Shown: positions 9,388-21,572, counted from the stretch's first letter. The stretch: DNA of 64,000 nucleotides from Aquarana catesbeiana (GCF_042186555.1 NC_133328.1:498135106-498199105); one strand, 5' to 3'. Notes: a model not told the origin generated them from the letters alone. Program-made: numbers and translations.

Positions 9388-12300
9388 ATGGGGGTAGTGA
9401 ATTTGGTTACGTATAATGTAAGTGGACTAAACAGAGCAAAAAAAAGGTATAAAATAAACAAGGAACTGCAGCTCTTGGGAGCAAATGTGGCGTGTTTACA
9501 GTAGACTTATATTACACATGCATCAGGGGGTGGCTTGGCATCACATCAGTTCCCGAAATGGTTCTATGGGGATACAGGATCAACGCTTTCAAGGGGTGTG
9601 GCCATCGGATTTGACAAAACGATGAAGTTTGTGGGAGGAGAGCGTCTGGCCGACCCAGAGGGAAGGTATCTCTTTATAAAAGGGAAATTGTTTAACATGA
9701 TGTGTACAATAGCAAATATCTACGCACCAAATAGAGACCCCGATAAATTCTTGAAGAAAGTACTGAAAAAACTTGAAACCTTTAAAGAAGGCAAATTGAT
9801 GATTGCAGGTGATCCAGGCATGGATACCTCAGGAGGTGCTCTTAGATCTACAGCTCATAAATGGGAGGCAGTAAAAAAAACGCTCATGAATCTTCAGCTG
9901 ATGGATGCATGGAGGATTAGCCACCCAAAGAAGCTGGACTATACTTACTATTCCCCTGCTCATAAATCATTCTCAAGGATCAATTATATCTTGATAGAAC
10001 ACCAGTTATCCCATGCCTCAAGGCCGCCGAAATTAAAGCAATCACCCTGTCCTATCATGCCCCAGTGAAAATCCAATTGAAGATAACTGGTGATGTTCTG
10101 ACCGGGATGAATTGGAAATTGAATGATTCCCTCATACAGGACCCGGACTCATTTAGAAAGAACAGGAATTGAAGGCGTACTTTGAGATCAGTGACACAGC
10201 GGAAATATCTAGGGCTACTCTCTGGGAATCACACAAGGCCTATATAAGGGGGATTTTGATTGGGATTGGAGCAGGGAAAAAGAAAGAGAGGGGGAAAAAA
10301 AATTACATTACTTTATAGGGAAATCCAGGAACTTGAACAGGGTATGCGACCAAGGGGGATCCCCGAAAGGTAAGAGCTAATAGAAAAAAGAAGAGCATTA
10401 GATGAACTGTTAGAACAGGAAAGGAAATGTGCCTTTCATACCATAAATAAGGAAAAGTATCAGGGGGGTAATAAATCAGGAAAATGGATGGCGAGACGGG
10501 TAAAGGAAAAAAAGAATAGGGCTTTCATACCCAAGATTAGAGATGAGGGGGCGGATTAGAATTTTCCTCCCCTAACATTGCCAAAATATTCCACTCCTAC
10601 TATAGTGCTCTGTATAAGGTGGGCCAGGAAGAGGGGGAGAGGAGGAAGGAATCTATGAGGGAGTATATGCGGGACCAAGACCTTCCCAGGGCAGAGAAGG
10701 AGATAGAGTTCCTTGAGGCTCCTATCTCGCAGGAAGAGGTGGAAAGAGAGATAAGGAATACTGCCCTGGGAAAGAGCCCGGGCCCCGACGGATACTCCAT
10801 ACTATACTATAAAAAAATTTTCCAAATTTTTAGTACCTAAACTGTGCAATTACTTGAACGCTTTGGGAGAAAGAGAGATGCCCCGAGAGGAGTCACTATT
10901 GGCTCATATTACTCTTATATTGAAAGAAGCGAAGGACCCAGCATCACCAGGAAGTCACAGGCCAATTTCATTATTAAATACGGACATAAAAATTTTCGCC
11001 AAAATATTGGCAGATAAGTTAAAAGCCTGGCTACCTAGGTGGGTACATAATAATTAGGTGCGGTTTGTTCCCGGGAGGAAGGGTAGAGATAATTCCCTGA
11101 AATAAATTTTTTTGATCCAGGAAGCAAATAGGAGAGGTACCCCAGCGGCCCTCATGTCAATCGATGCCGAAAAGGCTTTTTATAGTTGACTGGGGGTTTA
11201 TGTTCGAAACATTGAAGCACTTGGGGGTTGGGGAGAGGATGATGTGATGAATTGCCTCACTCTACCATCACCCAAAGACCAAAATCAGAGTAAATGGAAC
11301 CCTGTCTTCTCACCTTGAATTATTTAACGGGACAAGACAGGGTTGCCTCCTGTCCCCAATCCTGTTCATAGTAACACTGGAACATCTATTAGCAGCAATT
11401 CGCAAGAATCCAGACATTAAAGGAATCCGGGTGGGAGAAAGGGAGTATAAAGTAGCGGTATTCGCAGATGACCTGCTTTGCTATATCGCCAATCTTAGAA
11501 CAACAATTCCTATAGTACTGAGAGAGTTTAAGCGCTATGGGGAACTTACAAATTTTAAAATAAATATGGCTAAATCAGAGCTCCTAAACATAACACTCCC
11601 TATGAGAGAGCAGAAGGCAATCCAACCCAGGTTCCCTCTTTTGTGGTGCATGAAGGAGTTGGGGTATTTGGGTATAAAACTAACATCAACCCCGAGCGAC
11701 TTGTTCAAAGCTAACTATATCGCCTTACTTAATAAGATCAAGGATCAGTTTAATAAGATGAGATATAAAACCCTATCATGGATTGGTAGGATAAATGCTG
11801 TTAAAATGTTTGTACTGCCAATGCTAATCCACACCTTCCAAATGATTGCAATTGCACTCCCCCCAGACTTCTTTAGAAAATTGCAATCCATGGTATTAAA
11901 GTATATTTGGGCACGTAAGTGACCCAGGATCGTGTATGATACTCTGATTAAGGAAAAAAAGCAGGGGGGGTTGGCAGCACCAGATTTTATAAAGTATTAC
12001 CAAGTGATCGCTATTTCTAGAATCGCAGATTGGTTGTATAATAAAAAAGAGAAAAGTTGGGTTAACATAGAAATTGCACAAAGTAGTGTTGCTCTAGAAA
12101 AGATGATATGGCTCCCACCACAATTTCACGAGTTAGGACATTGCACTAATTTTTTGACAAGGAACACATTTAAGATTTGGGATAGATAAAGTAAGAGGTT
12201 TTACTGGGACTACAATTCACCATTAATGTCACTAATTGACACTAATTACTTTAAACCAGGTAAGGAGGAGCACTTACTTCACAAGGTGTGCTAAAAAAGA

Positions 12301-13136
12301 AGTGATACAATTGCAAGACATAATGAAGGGAAACAGACTCTGCACTTACATAGAAATTACACAGGAATGGGGAAACAAACCACTGGATAAATGGAGGTAT
12401 GCTCAGTTACAACACTTTACACGATCACTCCCACAACCACTGAGGGACAAAGGCCAACAGAGCAATAGAAAAATTACTAAGCTCCCCCTCGAGTGTAACT
12501 AGTAGCATATCTAAAATATACAAAATACTTGGGGGGGGGGGGAGTAGGAAATGGATTTCCATCTTATTTGGAGAAGTGGTAAGGAGAAATAGGGCTCCTG
12601 AGAGACGATGAGCACAGGGCGAAGATACTTAAAATGGCGTACTTATCAGCAAGAGACATTCAGACATACGAAATGGGTTACACGTTAATGGCAAGGTGGT
12701 ACGTGACCCCCCAGAGGGTGCATGAGTACGGGTCAGAGAACCCCCCAACTTGTTGGAGGGGGTGTGGCGCCTTGGGAACTTTTGCGCACACCTCTGGTGG
12801 GAGTGCCCCAAAATACATCTTTATTGGGAGGGAAGTATAGAAGTAATTCTGCAGATAAGGGGGGACCGGGTTAAAAAAAACCCATGGACGTGCTTTTTTC
12901 ATGATACAGAGAAGGAAGTGCCCCAATATAGAAAGTCATTAGTCCCATACCTCCTGAACACTGCCAAAGCTTTAATTCCATGCTCTTGGAAAACCCAGGA
13001 AGCCCCAAGGCTAAAGGAGTGGATAACAAGGGTGGAGTGGGTGAGATCTATGGAAGAGTCAATACACTTGATAGAAGACTCATGGGAGAAATACCAAAGG
13101 AAATTCCAGAAATGGCTGGAATTTAGGAAAACGTAG
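9388..13136 (+). pseudogene. LINE ORF2: endonuclease-reverse transcriptase (decayed)
   Basis: The protein would nick target DNA and copy the LINE RNA. The best start is ATG at 9388 (MGVVNLVTYNVSGLN), followed by an early stop where LQE is expected near 9502. The endonuclease part continues with IANIYAPNRDPDKF and LDYTYYSPAHKSFSRINYIL. RT-upstream sequence includes KSPGPDGYS (near 10780) and SHRPISLLNTDIKIFAKILA (near 10950). RT motifs include SIDAEKAFY, GTRQGCLLSPILF (near 11340) and the catalytic FADDLL at about 11461. A C-terminal region with a Cys/His remnant (CWRGCGALGTFAH, W-ECP) follows to 13136. Many frameshifts and stops make it clearly non-functional. Confidence 0.85.
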
Positions 13137-13355
13137 AAGTATTTGTTGTTGATGGAGACATAGGGGTGGGGAGAGAGAGGGGGAACGGGGGATTAAATCC
13201 CCCTTTTTTTTTTTTCCCCTGTAGTAAGGGTCTAGGGGTTGGGGGGGGGTGTAAACAATATGTGAATTTCTATAAGGATTGTAAGGAGTCTGGTATTATA
13301 TATTTTGTATTGTAAAATAAAATAAAGAATATATAAAAAAAATAAAATAGTGTGC

Positions 13356-14697
13356 CAATGACCTTGTTTATGGTGGAGATTTTGAGCTCTTTTGCATGGT
13401 ATGATTAAAGTACTTTATTAAGTGGTCATCAGCTTTACTATTATTTTTGCTGATAGAGGCATCTTAACATTGGCATGCTATTAATGAACGGTTTAGTACT
13501 TGGCACCATTGTAATCGTAAAGTGATATTTGTGGTACTTCTTTAAACTAGAATTCTGAGATATGTTTAACTAATCTAAAAAACTGCTCCATCACCCTTCT
13601 TAACACGTATACTTACCTAGTTTCTGACTGGTCTGGTCCAGCCATGTGATCTGGCACCTCTGTGTCAGCTAGTTGGCTGCTGCTAGCTGACACGGGGGAG
13701 TCGGATCACGTGACCAGACTGGAGCTGCCTGCAAACAGGAGCAGTTTTAAGATTAGTGAGGTATATTCCGGAATTCTACTTTCTGGCTCAATAAATTTTA
13801 TTGAATTTTCACAAAACAATGGACACAATAACAAAAGATACAGCCGTAATCTGTAAATACTGCCCATATAAAAATACAAAAGCTTGGTTCCGGAACACTA
13901 CTTTAAGTCCCACCAAACAAATAGCTTCCAAAGCTGACATTTTTTGGACAGATATTTTACGTTACAATATTGACAGGCCCACGTTTGAAAAAAATGTGCA
14001 GGGGTCATGTCTTTCCAGCTCCAACACTTTTTCAAGTGTTTTGACTAGATAAGATATGTTCAGAAGGTCATTAAGATGATTGCCTGGGTGGACTTTGCTT
14101 TTTAAATGTGTTTCAGCCACTTGTGAATCACCTTTCACCTGCTAGCATGGTTTACCTGTAATCTGTGTTGTTAATTATTGGCAGTCTACAGTTTACTTGG
14201 TAACTGTTCGAGACAGATAAAGCTATATCTGCATGTTCCTCAAGAGGGTGCCAGAATTCAAAAAATACTTTGTTAAACTGATATACAGGACTTGTGTAAA
14301 CCACATTACAATGATATGATCAGACCGTACTGTATATTTACTATAATAAAAACCTATGTGGCGACTCATATTTGATAAATCATTAGCAGAGGAGGCATCA
14401 TCCCTATTACCACAATCCAAAGAAAAAGCCAAACACATAGGGCTCTATATGTGCCTCCAATAGTAAATACGCATCAATTAAAAATGTAGTAGTATTATTA
14501 TTATTATTATTTTTTTTTTTTTTGTAACAAACATTAAAAACATAGTCCCAATTGAAAAGTTGGTATCGGTGATGTATAGGGATACTGACTGGTGACAGTA
14601 TGTTTGTTAAAAAAAAAAAACTATCATAAGAGCGGTTTAGTTTCACCATGCTGACACTGTACTGCTCTGGGGGACGATCAGGGATTTTTTTTACACT
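13356..14697. other. Unassigned sequence
   Basis: No gene is supported. A GC-richer block at 13600-13745 contains the short inverted pair CAGCTAG/CTAGCTG and a CTTACCTAG. AATAAA followed by a Lys/Cys-rich short frame (13801-14052) is not recognisable. Poly-T runs lie near 14500-14525. Confidence 0.35.
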
Positions 14698-14700
14698 ATT

Positions 14701-14737
14701 ATTGCTTATAACAGTGATGATCACTGTTATAAGCAAT
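14701..14737. repeat. Perfect 17-bp hairpin
   Basis: The arms ATTGCTTATAACAGTGA (14701-14717) and TCACTGTTATAAGCAAT (14721-14737) are exact reverse complements around a 3-nt loop. Next to it is a second hairpin (TGTCATGAATG/CATTCATGACA, about 14746-14773). A 20-bp inverted pair, CATTCATGACAGCTTGCTTA at about 14764 and its complement at about 14853-14872, follows. Together these look like the terminal hairpins of a small MITE ending near 14880. Confidence 0.8.
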
Positions 14738-14890
14738 AGTTTTACTGTCATGAATGGCTTTCATTCATGACAGCTTGCTTAATATTGTGATTTGCTACAG
14801 CTAAATCACGGGTACTATGTGATAGCTGTGGGCCAATCACAGCATCACAACAGTAAGCAAGCTGTCATGAATGGAAACCAATGACACCCC

Positions 14891-15653
14891 CAACCCACCC
14901 CCCCGAGACCCATAGTTTCCGCGATAAAAGTACCCCTGGAGAAATTAGGGAAATATGTGGACTCCCTTATTAAGGACATGGTAAGCCATCTTCCTTCCTT
15001 TAAGGACACAAGGGATGTTCTCCTTAAACTGTCACATCTGTCCCTGCCAGAGGGGGTACTCCTGGTAAGGATAGATGTGAAAACTTTATATACATCGATT
15101 CCACATCCCTGGGGACTTAAAGCGGCTGCCCATTTCCTTGAGAAGGAATATCCTCTGTTGGGAGCACACAATGAATATGTAGTTGAACTTCTTGAATTTA
15201 TGCTCAGCCTAATTATTTTCAATTCCTGGGGACTAATTATTGTCAACAAAGAGGCACTTGCATGGGAGCTCCCTGGGCCCCAGCATATGCGTGTCTTCAC
15301 TTGGGCCTCTGGGAGGAGGAGGCGGTGTATAAATCCTCGAAGTACCTCAGCCATTGTTTCCTGTGGCTGAGGTACATTGATGATGTCCTCATGGTGTGGA
15401 GTGGAATAGTAGAACAACTGATGTATTTTCTGTCACAACTTAATTACAATGAGAGAAATTTGAGACTCACCTATTCCACCATGAGGTATCACTACCATTC
15501 CTGGACTTATTGTTCGCTATAGAAGGAAGTAAAATTATTATTCAAACGTTTCGTAAAGAGACAGTTACAAATACATTGCTATTGGCACCACCCGAAATAC
15601 TTGATCCATGGAATACCTTCGGGACAAATCCTAAGGATCGGAAGACTCCCATT
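14891..15653 (+). pseudogene. PLE reverse transcriptase fragment
   Basis: This is the RT of a Penelope-like element, related to telomerase RT. Readable parts are VDSLIKDMVSHLPSFKDTRD (from 14957), LVRIDVKTLYTSIPHPWG (motif A region, near 15064), MGAPWAPAYACLHLGLWEEE (motif B, from 15262) and WLRYIDDVLMVW (motif C, near 15365). A frameshift near 15255 separates motifs A and B. The fragment stops where piggyBac inserted at TTAA 15654. The N-terminal part of the protein is missing, consistent with 5' truncation. Confidence 0.85.
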
Positions 15654-16114
15654 TTAACCACTTGAGCCCCGGACCATTATGCTGCCTAAGGACCAGAGGT
15701 CTTTTTCCAATTTGGCACTGCGTCGCTTTAACTGCTAATTGCGCGGTTATGCAATGCTGTACCCAAACGAAATTTGCGTCCTTTTCTTCCCACAAATAGA
15801 GCTTTCTTTTGATGGTATTTGATCACTTCTGCAGTTTTTATTTTTTGCGCTATAAACGGAAAAAGACCGAAAATTTTGAAAAAAAATGATATTTTCTACT
15901 TTTTGTTATAAAAAAAATCCAATAAACTCAATTTTAGTCATACATTTAGGCCAAAATGTATTCGGCCACATGTCTTTGGTAAAAAAAATGTCAATAAGCG
16001 TATATTTATTGGTTTGCGCAAAAGTTATAGCGTCTACAAACTAGGGTACATTTTCTGGAATTTACACAGCTTTTAGTTTATGACTGCCTATGTCATTTCT
16101 TGAGGTGCTAAAAT

Positions 16115-17600
16115 GGCAGGGCAGTACAAAACCCCCCCAAATTACCCCATTTTGGAAAGTAGACACCCCAAGGAAATTGCTGATAGGCATGTTGAACCCA
16201 TTGAATATTTATTTTTTTTGTCCCAAGTGATTGAATAATGACAAAAAAAAAAAAAAAAAAAAAAATATTTACAAAAAGTTGTCACTAAATGATATATTGC
16301 TCACACAGGCCATGGGCCTATGTGGAATTGCACCCCAAAATATATTCAGCTACTTCTCCTGAGTACGGGGATACCACATGTGTGGGACTTTTTGGGAGCC
16401 TAGCCGCGTATGGGACCCCGAAAACCAATCACCGCCTTCAGGATTTCTAAGGGTGTAACTTTTTGATTTCACTCTTCACTGCCTATCACAGTTTCGGAGG
16501 CCATGGAATGCCCAGGTGGCACAACCCCCCCCCAAATGACCCCATTTTGGAAAGTAGACACCCCAAGCTATTTGCTGAGAGGCATATTGAGTCCATGGAA
16601 TATTTTATATTTTGACACAAGTTGCGGGAAAGTGACACTTTTTTTTTTTTTTTTTTGCACAAAGTTGTCACTAAATGATATATTGCTCACACAGGCCATG
16701 GGCCTATGTGGAATTGCACCCCAAAATACATTTAGCTGCTTCTCCTGAGTATGGGGATACCACATGTGTGGGACTTTTTGGGAGCCTAGCCGCGTACGGG
16801 GCCCCGAAAACCAATCACCGCCTTCAGCGTTTTTAAGGGCGTGAATTTTTGATTTTACTCTTCACTGCCTAACACCGTTTCGGAGGCCATGGAATGCCCA
16901 GGTGGCACAAACCCCCCCCAAATGACCCCATTTTGGAAAGTAGACACCCCAAGCTATTTGCTGAGAGGCATGGTGAGTATTTTGCAGCTCTCATTTGTTT
17001 TTGAAAATGAAGAAAGACAAGAAAAAACTTTTTTTTTTTTTCTTTTTTCAAATTTCAAAACTTTGTGACAAAAAGTGAGGTCTGCAAAATACTCACTATA
17101 CCTCTCAGCAAATAGCTTGGGGTGTCTACTTTCCAAAATGGGGTCATTTGGGGGGGTTTTGTGCCACCTGGGCATTCCATGGCCTCCGAAACTGTGATAG
17201 GCAGTGAAGAGTGAAATCAAAAATTCACGCCCCTTAGAAAGCCTGAAGGCGGTGCTTGGTTTTCGGGGTCCCGTACACGGCTAGGCTCCCAAAAAGTCTC
17301 ACACATATGGTATCCCCGTACTCAGGAGAAGCAGCAGAATGTATTTTGGGGTGTAATTTCACATATTCCCATGGCATGTTTGAGCAATATATCATTTAGT
17401 GACAACTTTGTGCAAAAAAAAAAAAAAAAAAATTTGTCTCTTTCCCGCAACTTGTGTCGCAATATAAAATATTCCATGGACTCGACATGCCTCTCAGCAA
17501 ATAGCTTGGGGTGTCTACTTTCCAAAATGGGGTCATTTGGGGGGGTTTTGAACTGTCCTGGCATTTTATGCACAACATTTAGAAGCTTATGTCACACATC
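16115..17600. repeat. Direct plus inverted ~390-bp subterminal repeats in piggyBac copy 1
   Basis: The motif CCCCATTTTGGAAAGTAGAC occurs at about 16143, 16539 and 16925 on the + strand, and in inverted form near 17128 and 17508. The units also share CCTATGTGGAATTGCACCCC and CCGAAAACCAATCACCGCC. The two orientations meet around 17040, with a poly-T centre, making a large palindrome with arms of roughly 500 bp. Copy 2 has only two units (about 48650 and 49040), both direct. Confidence 0.85.
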
Positions 17601-17611
17601 ACCCACTCTTC

Positions 17612-18777
17612 TAACCACTTGAAGACAAAGCCCTTTCTGACACTTATTTTTTACATGAAAAAGTTTTTTTTTTTTTGCAAGAAAATTACTTTGAACCCCC
17701 AAACATTATATATTTTTTTAAAGCAAATGCCCTACAGATTAAAATGGTGGGTGTTTCATTTTTTTTTTTCACACAGTATTTGCGCAGCGATTTTTCAAAT
17801 GCATTTTTTGGGGAAAAAACACACTTTTTTAAATTTTAATGCACTAAAACACACTATATTGCCCAAATGTTTGATGAAATAAAAAAGATGATCTTAGACC
17901 GAGTACATGGATACCAAACATGACATGCTTTACAATTGCGCACAAACGTGCAGTGGCAACAAAATAAATACATTTTTAAAAGCCTTTAAAAGCCTTTACA
18001 GGTTACCACTTTAGATCTACAGAGGAGGTCTACTGCAAAAATTACTGCCCTCGATCTGACCTTCGCGGCGATACCTCACATGCATGGTGCAATTGCTGTT
18101 TACGTTTGACGACAGACCGCCGCTTGCGTTCGCCTTAGCGCAAGAGCAGGGGGCGACAGGGGTGCTTTTTTTTTTTTTTTTTTTTCTCTTTATTATTTTT
18201 TTGCTTTTTTATCTTATTTTTAAACTGTTCCTTTCATTTTTTTTTTTTTTAAATCATTTTTATTGTTATCTCGGGGAATGTAAATATCCCCTATGATAGC
18301 AATAGGTAGTGACAGGTACTCTTTTTTGAAAAAATTGGGGTCTATTAGACCCTAGATCTCTCCTCTGCCCTCAAAGCATCTGACCACACCAAGATCGGTG
18401 TGATAAAATGCTTCCCCAATTTCCCAATGGCGCTATTTACATCCGGCGAAATCTAAGTCATAAAATGCTCGTAGCTTCCGGTTTCTTAGGCCATAGAGAT
18501 GTTTGGAGCCACTCTTGTCTCTGATCAGCTCTATGGTCAGCTGGCTGAATCACCGGCTGCATTCTCAGGTTCCCTGTTGAGACAGGAGAGCCAGAGAAAA
18601 ACACGGAAGACGGTGGGGGGGGGGGCATTCCCTCCCACGGGTTGTAAAGGCAGTCTAGAGGCTAATTAGCCGCTAGGATTGCTTTTACATGAAAGCCGAC
18701 CGCTGGCTGAAAAGAATGATACCAAGATGATACCTAAACCTGCAGGCATCATTCTGGTATAACCACTCAAAGTTGTG
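17612..18777 (+). mobile_element. Nested TTAA-type MITE (degraded ends)
   Basis: The start resembles a piggyBac tip (CTAACCACTTGAAGAC, with TTAA changed to CTAA). The interior follows the MITE at 35678-36744: AACCCCCAAACATTATAT, CGCGGCGATACCTCACATG, GTGACAGGTACTCTTT and GCATCATTCTGGTATAACC in the same order. The right end is lost where sequence shared with copy 2 resumes (ATGGCGTACCTG). Confidence 0.65.
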
Positions 18778-19143
18778 AATGGCGTACCTGAAGACAAAAA
18801 AATGGTTAACAATAAAGCACAGTAAACAATAAAGTATAAATAATTACATACCTGAAAAACAAACATGATAAAACATAATAACAATAACAATAACAATAAA
18901 ACACTGCAGAATAGAATACAGTAAAAAAAAGAGCAGAACAATAGAGAGAGAGAATAGAGAGAGAGAACAATAAAACGACAACTATTTTTTTTTATTTTAT
19001 ATATATTTTTTTTTTTTTTACACTTTTTTTGTAACTAACTTTTATAACTGTAACCGGTTCCAGGTTCGGGTCTCTCAAAATGCGATGGCATCTTGGGAGA
19101 CCCTGTGAAAGTGTGCCTAGTCTGTGCAATGCTGTACCCTACG

Positions 19144-19609
19144 CTAATACTCAACTAGTGTATGGTAGCGTTCAAAACATTCACCAATGCAAAGACCAGG
19201 ATTGTCAGGACAGAAGGGACAATAATAGCGGGTGTCACGCCTATATCCGCGTTTGCTGCAGACACAACATCTTTTTGGGGGGGGTTCGTTGGGTAGGGGT
19301 ACTCGGGAGCACATAAAAATGCCTCTCATGCAGCCGACTGCATTTCGTTGGGGGATGTGAATGGGGGAAGTACGGGCGCTGCAGAAGTGGTGGGTTCCCA
19401 ATTAGGATTGGCGAATGCAGCAGGAAGGGCACTATGGGCACGACGGGCCTGTGTTTGTCTTTTTGGTGGCAGCGGGACACTACTTGTGCTTGTCACCTCA
19501 CCAGCTTGAACTGCACTTATGGGACTCGCCACGTCACCAAGTGTTACTGCAGTGCTGGTTTGACTACGACCGGGGTGTACTAGGCCGCTGGTGCTTGCCA
19601 GTTCAATAA
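19144..19609 (-). pseudogene. piggyBac transposase remnant, DDE domain deleted
   Basis: On the minus strand an N-terminal linker (ASPISAVQAGEVTSTSSV, ANPNWEPTTSAAPVLPPF) runs almost directly into the C-terminal cysteine-rich domain RCCVCSKRGYRRDTRYYCPF, CPDNPGLCIGECF, then a stop after HTLVEY. In copy 2 about 1.2 kb encoding the catalytic core lies between these parts. The join is also in a different frame. This gene cannot make an active transposase. The Cys-rich domain is the DNA-binding end of PGBD4-like piggyBac proteins. Confidence 0.85.
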
Positions 19610-19615
19610 AAAGCT

Positions 19616-20690
19616 TCCAAAAAAACTGTTAGCGATCGCAGGGATCAGGCCTGACTCTGCGAACGCTGCAGTTATGCGTTTAGTGTTTTGTAAGTGACAG
19701 TGATCGATCGATACTGCACTTGGGTGGGCTGGACTGGGCCGGGCGGAGGGGCAAAACGCAGGTGCTAGCAGGTATCTGGGTTGATCCCGCTAACACTGCG
19801 TTTTTGGGAACCCTAAACTGCTGGGGACGCTAGTATAGATCTGATCTGATCGGATCAGATATTGATCCGTTCAGATACTATACCACTAAAGGAGGCGTAT
19901 GCTGCGTGCGTGGGTGTTAGTGGTACTGGCGCTAACCTGACGCTGCCTGGGGCCGGTGCTTGCTAGTTCACCAAAATGCTACCAAAAAAACTGTTAGCGA
20001 TCGCAGGGATCAGGCCTGACTCTGCGAACGCTGCAGTTATGCGTTTAGTGCCTTGTAAGTGTCAGTGATCGATCGATACTGCACTTGGGTGGGCTGGGCT
20101 GGGCCGGGCGGAGGGGCACAACGCAGGTGCTAGCAGGTATCTGGGCTGATCCCGCTAACACTGCGTTTTTGGGAACCCTAAACTGCTGGGGACGCTAGTA
20201 TAGATCTGATCGGATCAGATATTGATCCGATCAGATACTATACCACTAAGGGAGGTGTACGGTGCGTGCGTGGGTGTTAGCGGTACTGGCGCTAACCTGA
20301 CGCTGCCTGGTGCTTGCTTGCCAGTTCACCAAAATGCTACCAAAAAAACTGTTAGCGATCGCAGGGATCAGGCCTGACTCTGTGAACGCTGCAGTTATGC
20401 GTTTAGTGTTTTGTAAGTGACAGTGATCGATCGATACTGCACTTGGGTGGGCTGGGCGGAGGGGCAAAACGCAGGTGCTAGCGGGTATCTGGGCTGATCC
20501 CGCTAACACTGTGTTTTTGGGAACCCTAAACTGCTGGGGACGCTAGTATAGATCTGATCAGATCAGATATTGATCCGATCAGATACTATACCACTAAGGG
20601 AGGCGCATGCTGCGTGCGTGGGTGTTAGCGGTACTGGCGCTAATCTGACGCTGCCTGGGGCGACGCATATCACCGCCGGGCGATCAGGGG
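19616..20690. repeat. Three tandem copies of a ~360-bp block upstream of the transposase
   Basis: Units start with CAAAAAAACTGTTAGCGATC at about 19617, 19981 and 20339 and share CAGTGATCGATCGATACTGC, CTAGTATAGATCTGATC and AGATACTATACCACTAA. Copy 2 of the same transposon has one unit (51990-52315) immediately upstream of the transposase start. The block is therefore probably its 5' leader/promoter region. The later units begin with GCTAGTTCACC, a duplicate of transposase N-terminal sequence, showing where the duplication broke. Each unit contains palindromic GATC clusters. Confidence 0.9.
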
Positions 20691-21090
20691 GCTAAACCTT
20701 TATTAGGTAATAAACGGCGGGTGCCCTGACACTATAAAAAATAAACGAACTAACCTGCGTCACCCGTAACGGTTATACGGTGATCAGTGGTGAAAGGGTT
20801 AACTAGGGGGCAATCAAGGGGTTAAAACATTTATTAGGTAGTATATGGGGGTCCCTGTCACTATAAAACGCTGACGGCGAACCTAAATATTTACCTCACT
20901 AACTAGCGTCACCAGCGACACTAATACAGCGATCAGAAAAATGATCGCTTAGCAACACTGGTGACAGGGGGTGATCAAGGGGTTAAAACTTTATTAGGGG
21001 GGGTTAGGGGGGTACCCTAGACCTAAAGGGGGGTAATACTCACTGTCCCAACACTGTAACTGTCACAAACTGACACTATGCAGTAATCAG

Positions 21091-21122
<32 letters not shown>

Positions 21123-21572
21123 CTGGTGTCAGTTTGTGACAGGGGGGGGGGGGTGATTGGGGGGGGATCGGGGGGCGATCGGGGGGGGGATCGGGGTGTT
21201 TTGTATGCCTGGCATGTTCTACTGTGTGTGTGTGTGTTGTGCACTCACATTGATGTCTTCTCCCCTCGGCGCTGGAACGGAAAATACCGAGCCGAGGGGA
21301 GATGACATCATTTCCTTTGCTGCTGTTTAGCATACAGCAGCAAAGGAGTGTTCCCATTGGCCGGCGGCGATCGCGAGGGGGGGGCCACGAACGGATGGCC
21401 TCCCCCTCATCTCGGATCGCCGGGGAACAGAACGGGACCGCTTCGGGCACCGGGGGGGGGTCCGATCGGACCCCCCACCCGCGAGAGGCAAATCACGTAC
21501 ATGTACGTGATTTTGCCTGCCCGTGCCGCCTTGCCGACGTAAATCGGCGTTAGGCGGTCCTTAAGTGGTTAA

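Larger units (their letters stand above)
7827..13342 (+). mobile_element. Full-length L1/Tx1-type LINE
   Basis: The element is bounded by a 13-bp duplication, TAAAATAGTGTGC, at 7814-7826 and 13343-13355. It has a 5' UTR, an ORF1 (7919-8848), an ORF2 relic (9388-13136), a 3' UTR with a G-rich/poly-T stretch, and an A-rich tail with AATAAA near 13320. The 5.5-kb length and long TSD fit target-primed reverse transcription of a full-length transcript. ORF1 resembles L1 ORF1p and ORF2 has an apurinic-type endonuclease plus RT, the layout of the L1/Tx1 group found in amphibians and fish. Subfamily assignment is inference. Confidence 0.9.
15654..21572 (-). mobile_element. piggyBac-family transposon copy 1 (internally deleted, repeat-expanded)
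   Basis: TTAA lies at 15654-15657 and 21569-21572. The tips are TTAACCACTTGAGCCCCGG and CGGTCCTTAAGTGGTTAA. It closely resembles copy 2 (48164-53156) in order and orientation, but lacks the transposase N-terminus and the whole DDE region. It has extra inverted and direct repeat units at about 16115-17600, a nested TTAA-type MITE at about 17612-18777, and three tandem copies of a ~360-bp block (19616-20690) that is single in copy 2. The right part (20690-21550) is non-coding with GC-rich and poly-A/G tracts. Confidence 0.88.

Noticed and set aside
13801..14052. 83-codon + strand frame after AATAAA
   Set aside because: It contains no known domain, overlaps AT-rich sequence and has no supporting signals.
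21023..21553. Open frames with Pro-rich, Phe-run and RRRS-type segments
   Set aside because: They derive from GC-rich and homopolymer sequence at the right end of piggyBac copy 1; no conserved motif.
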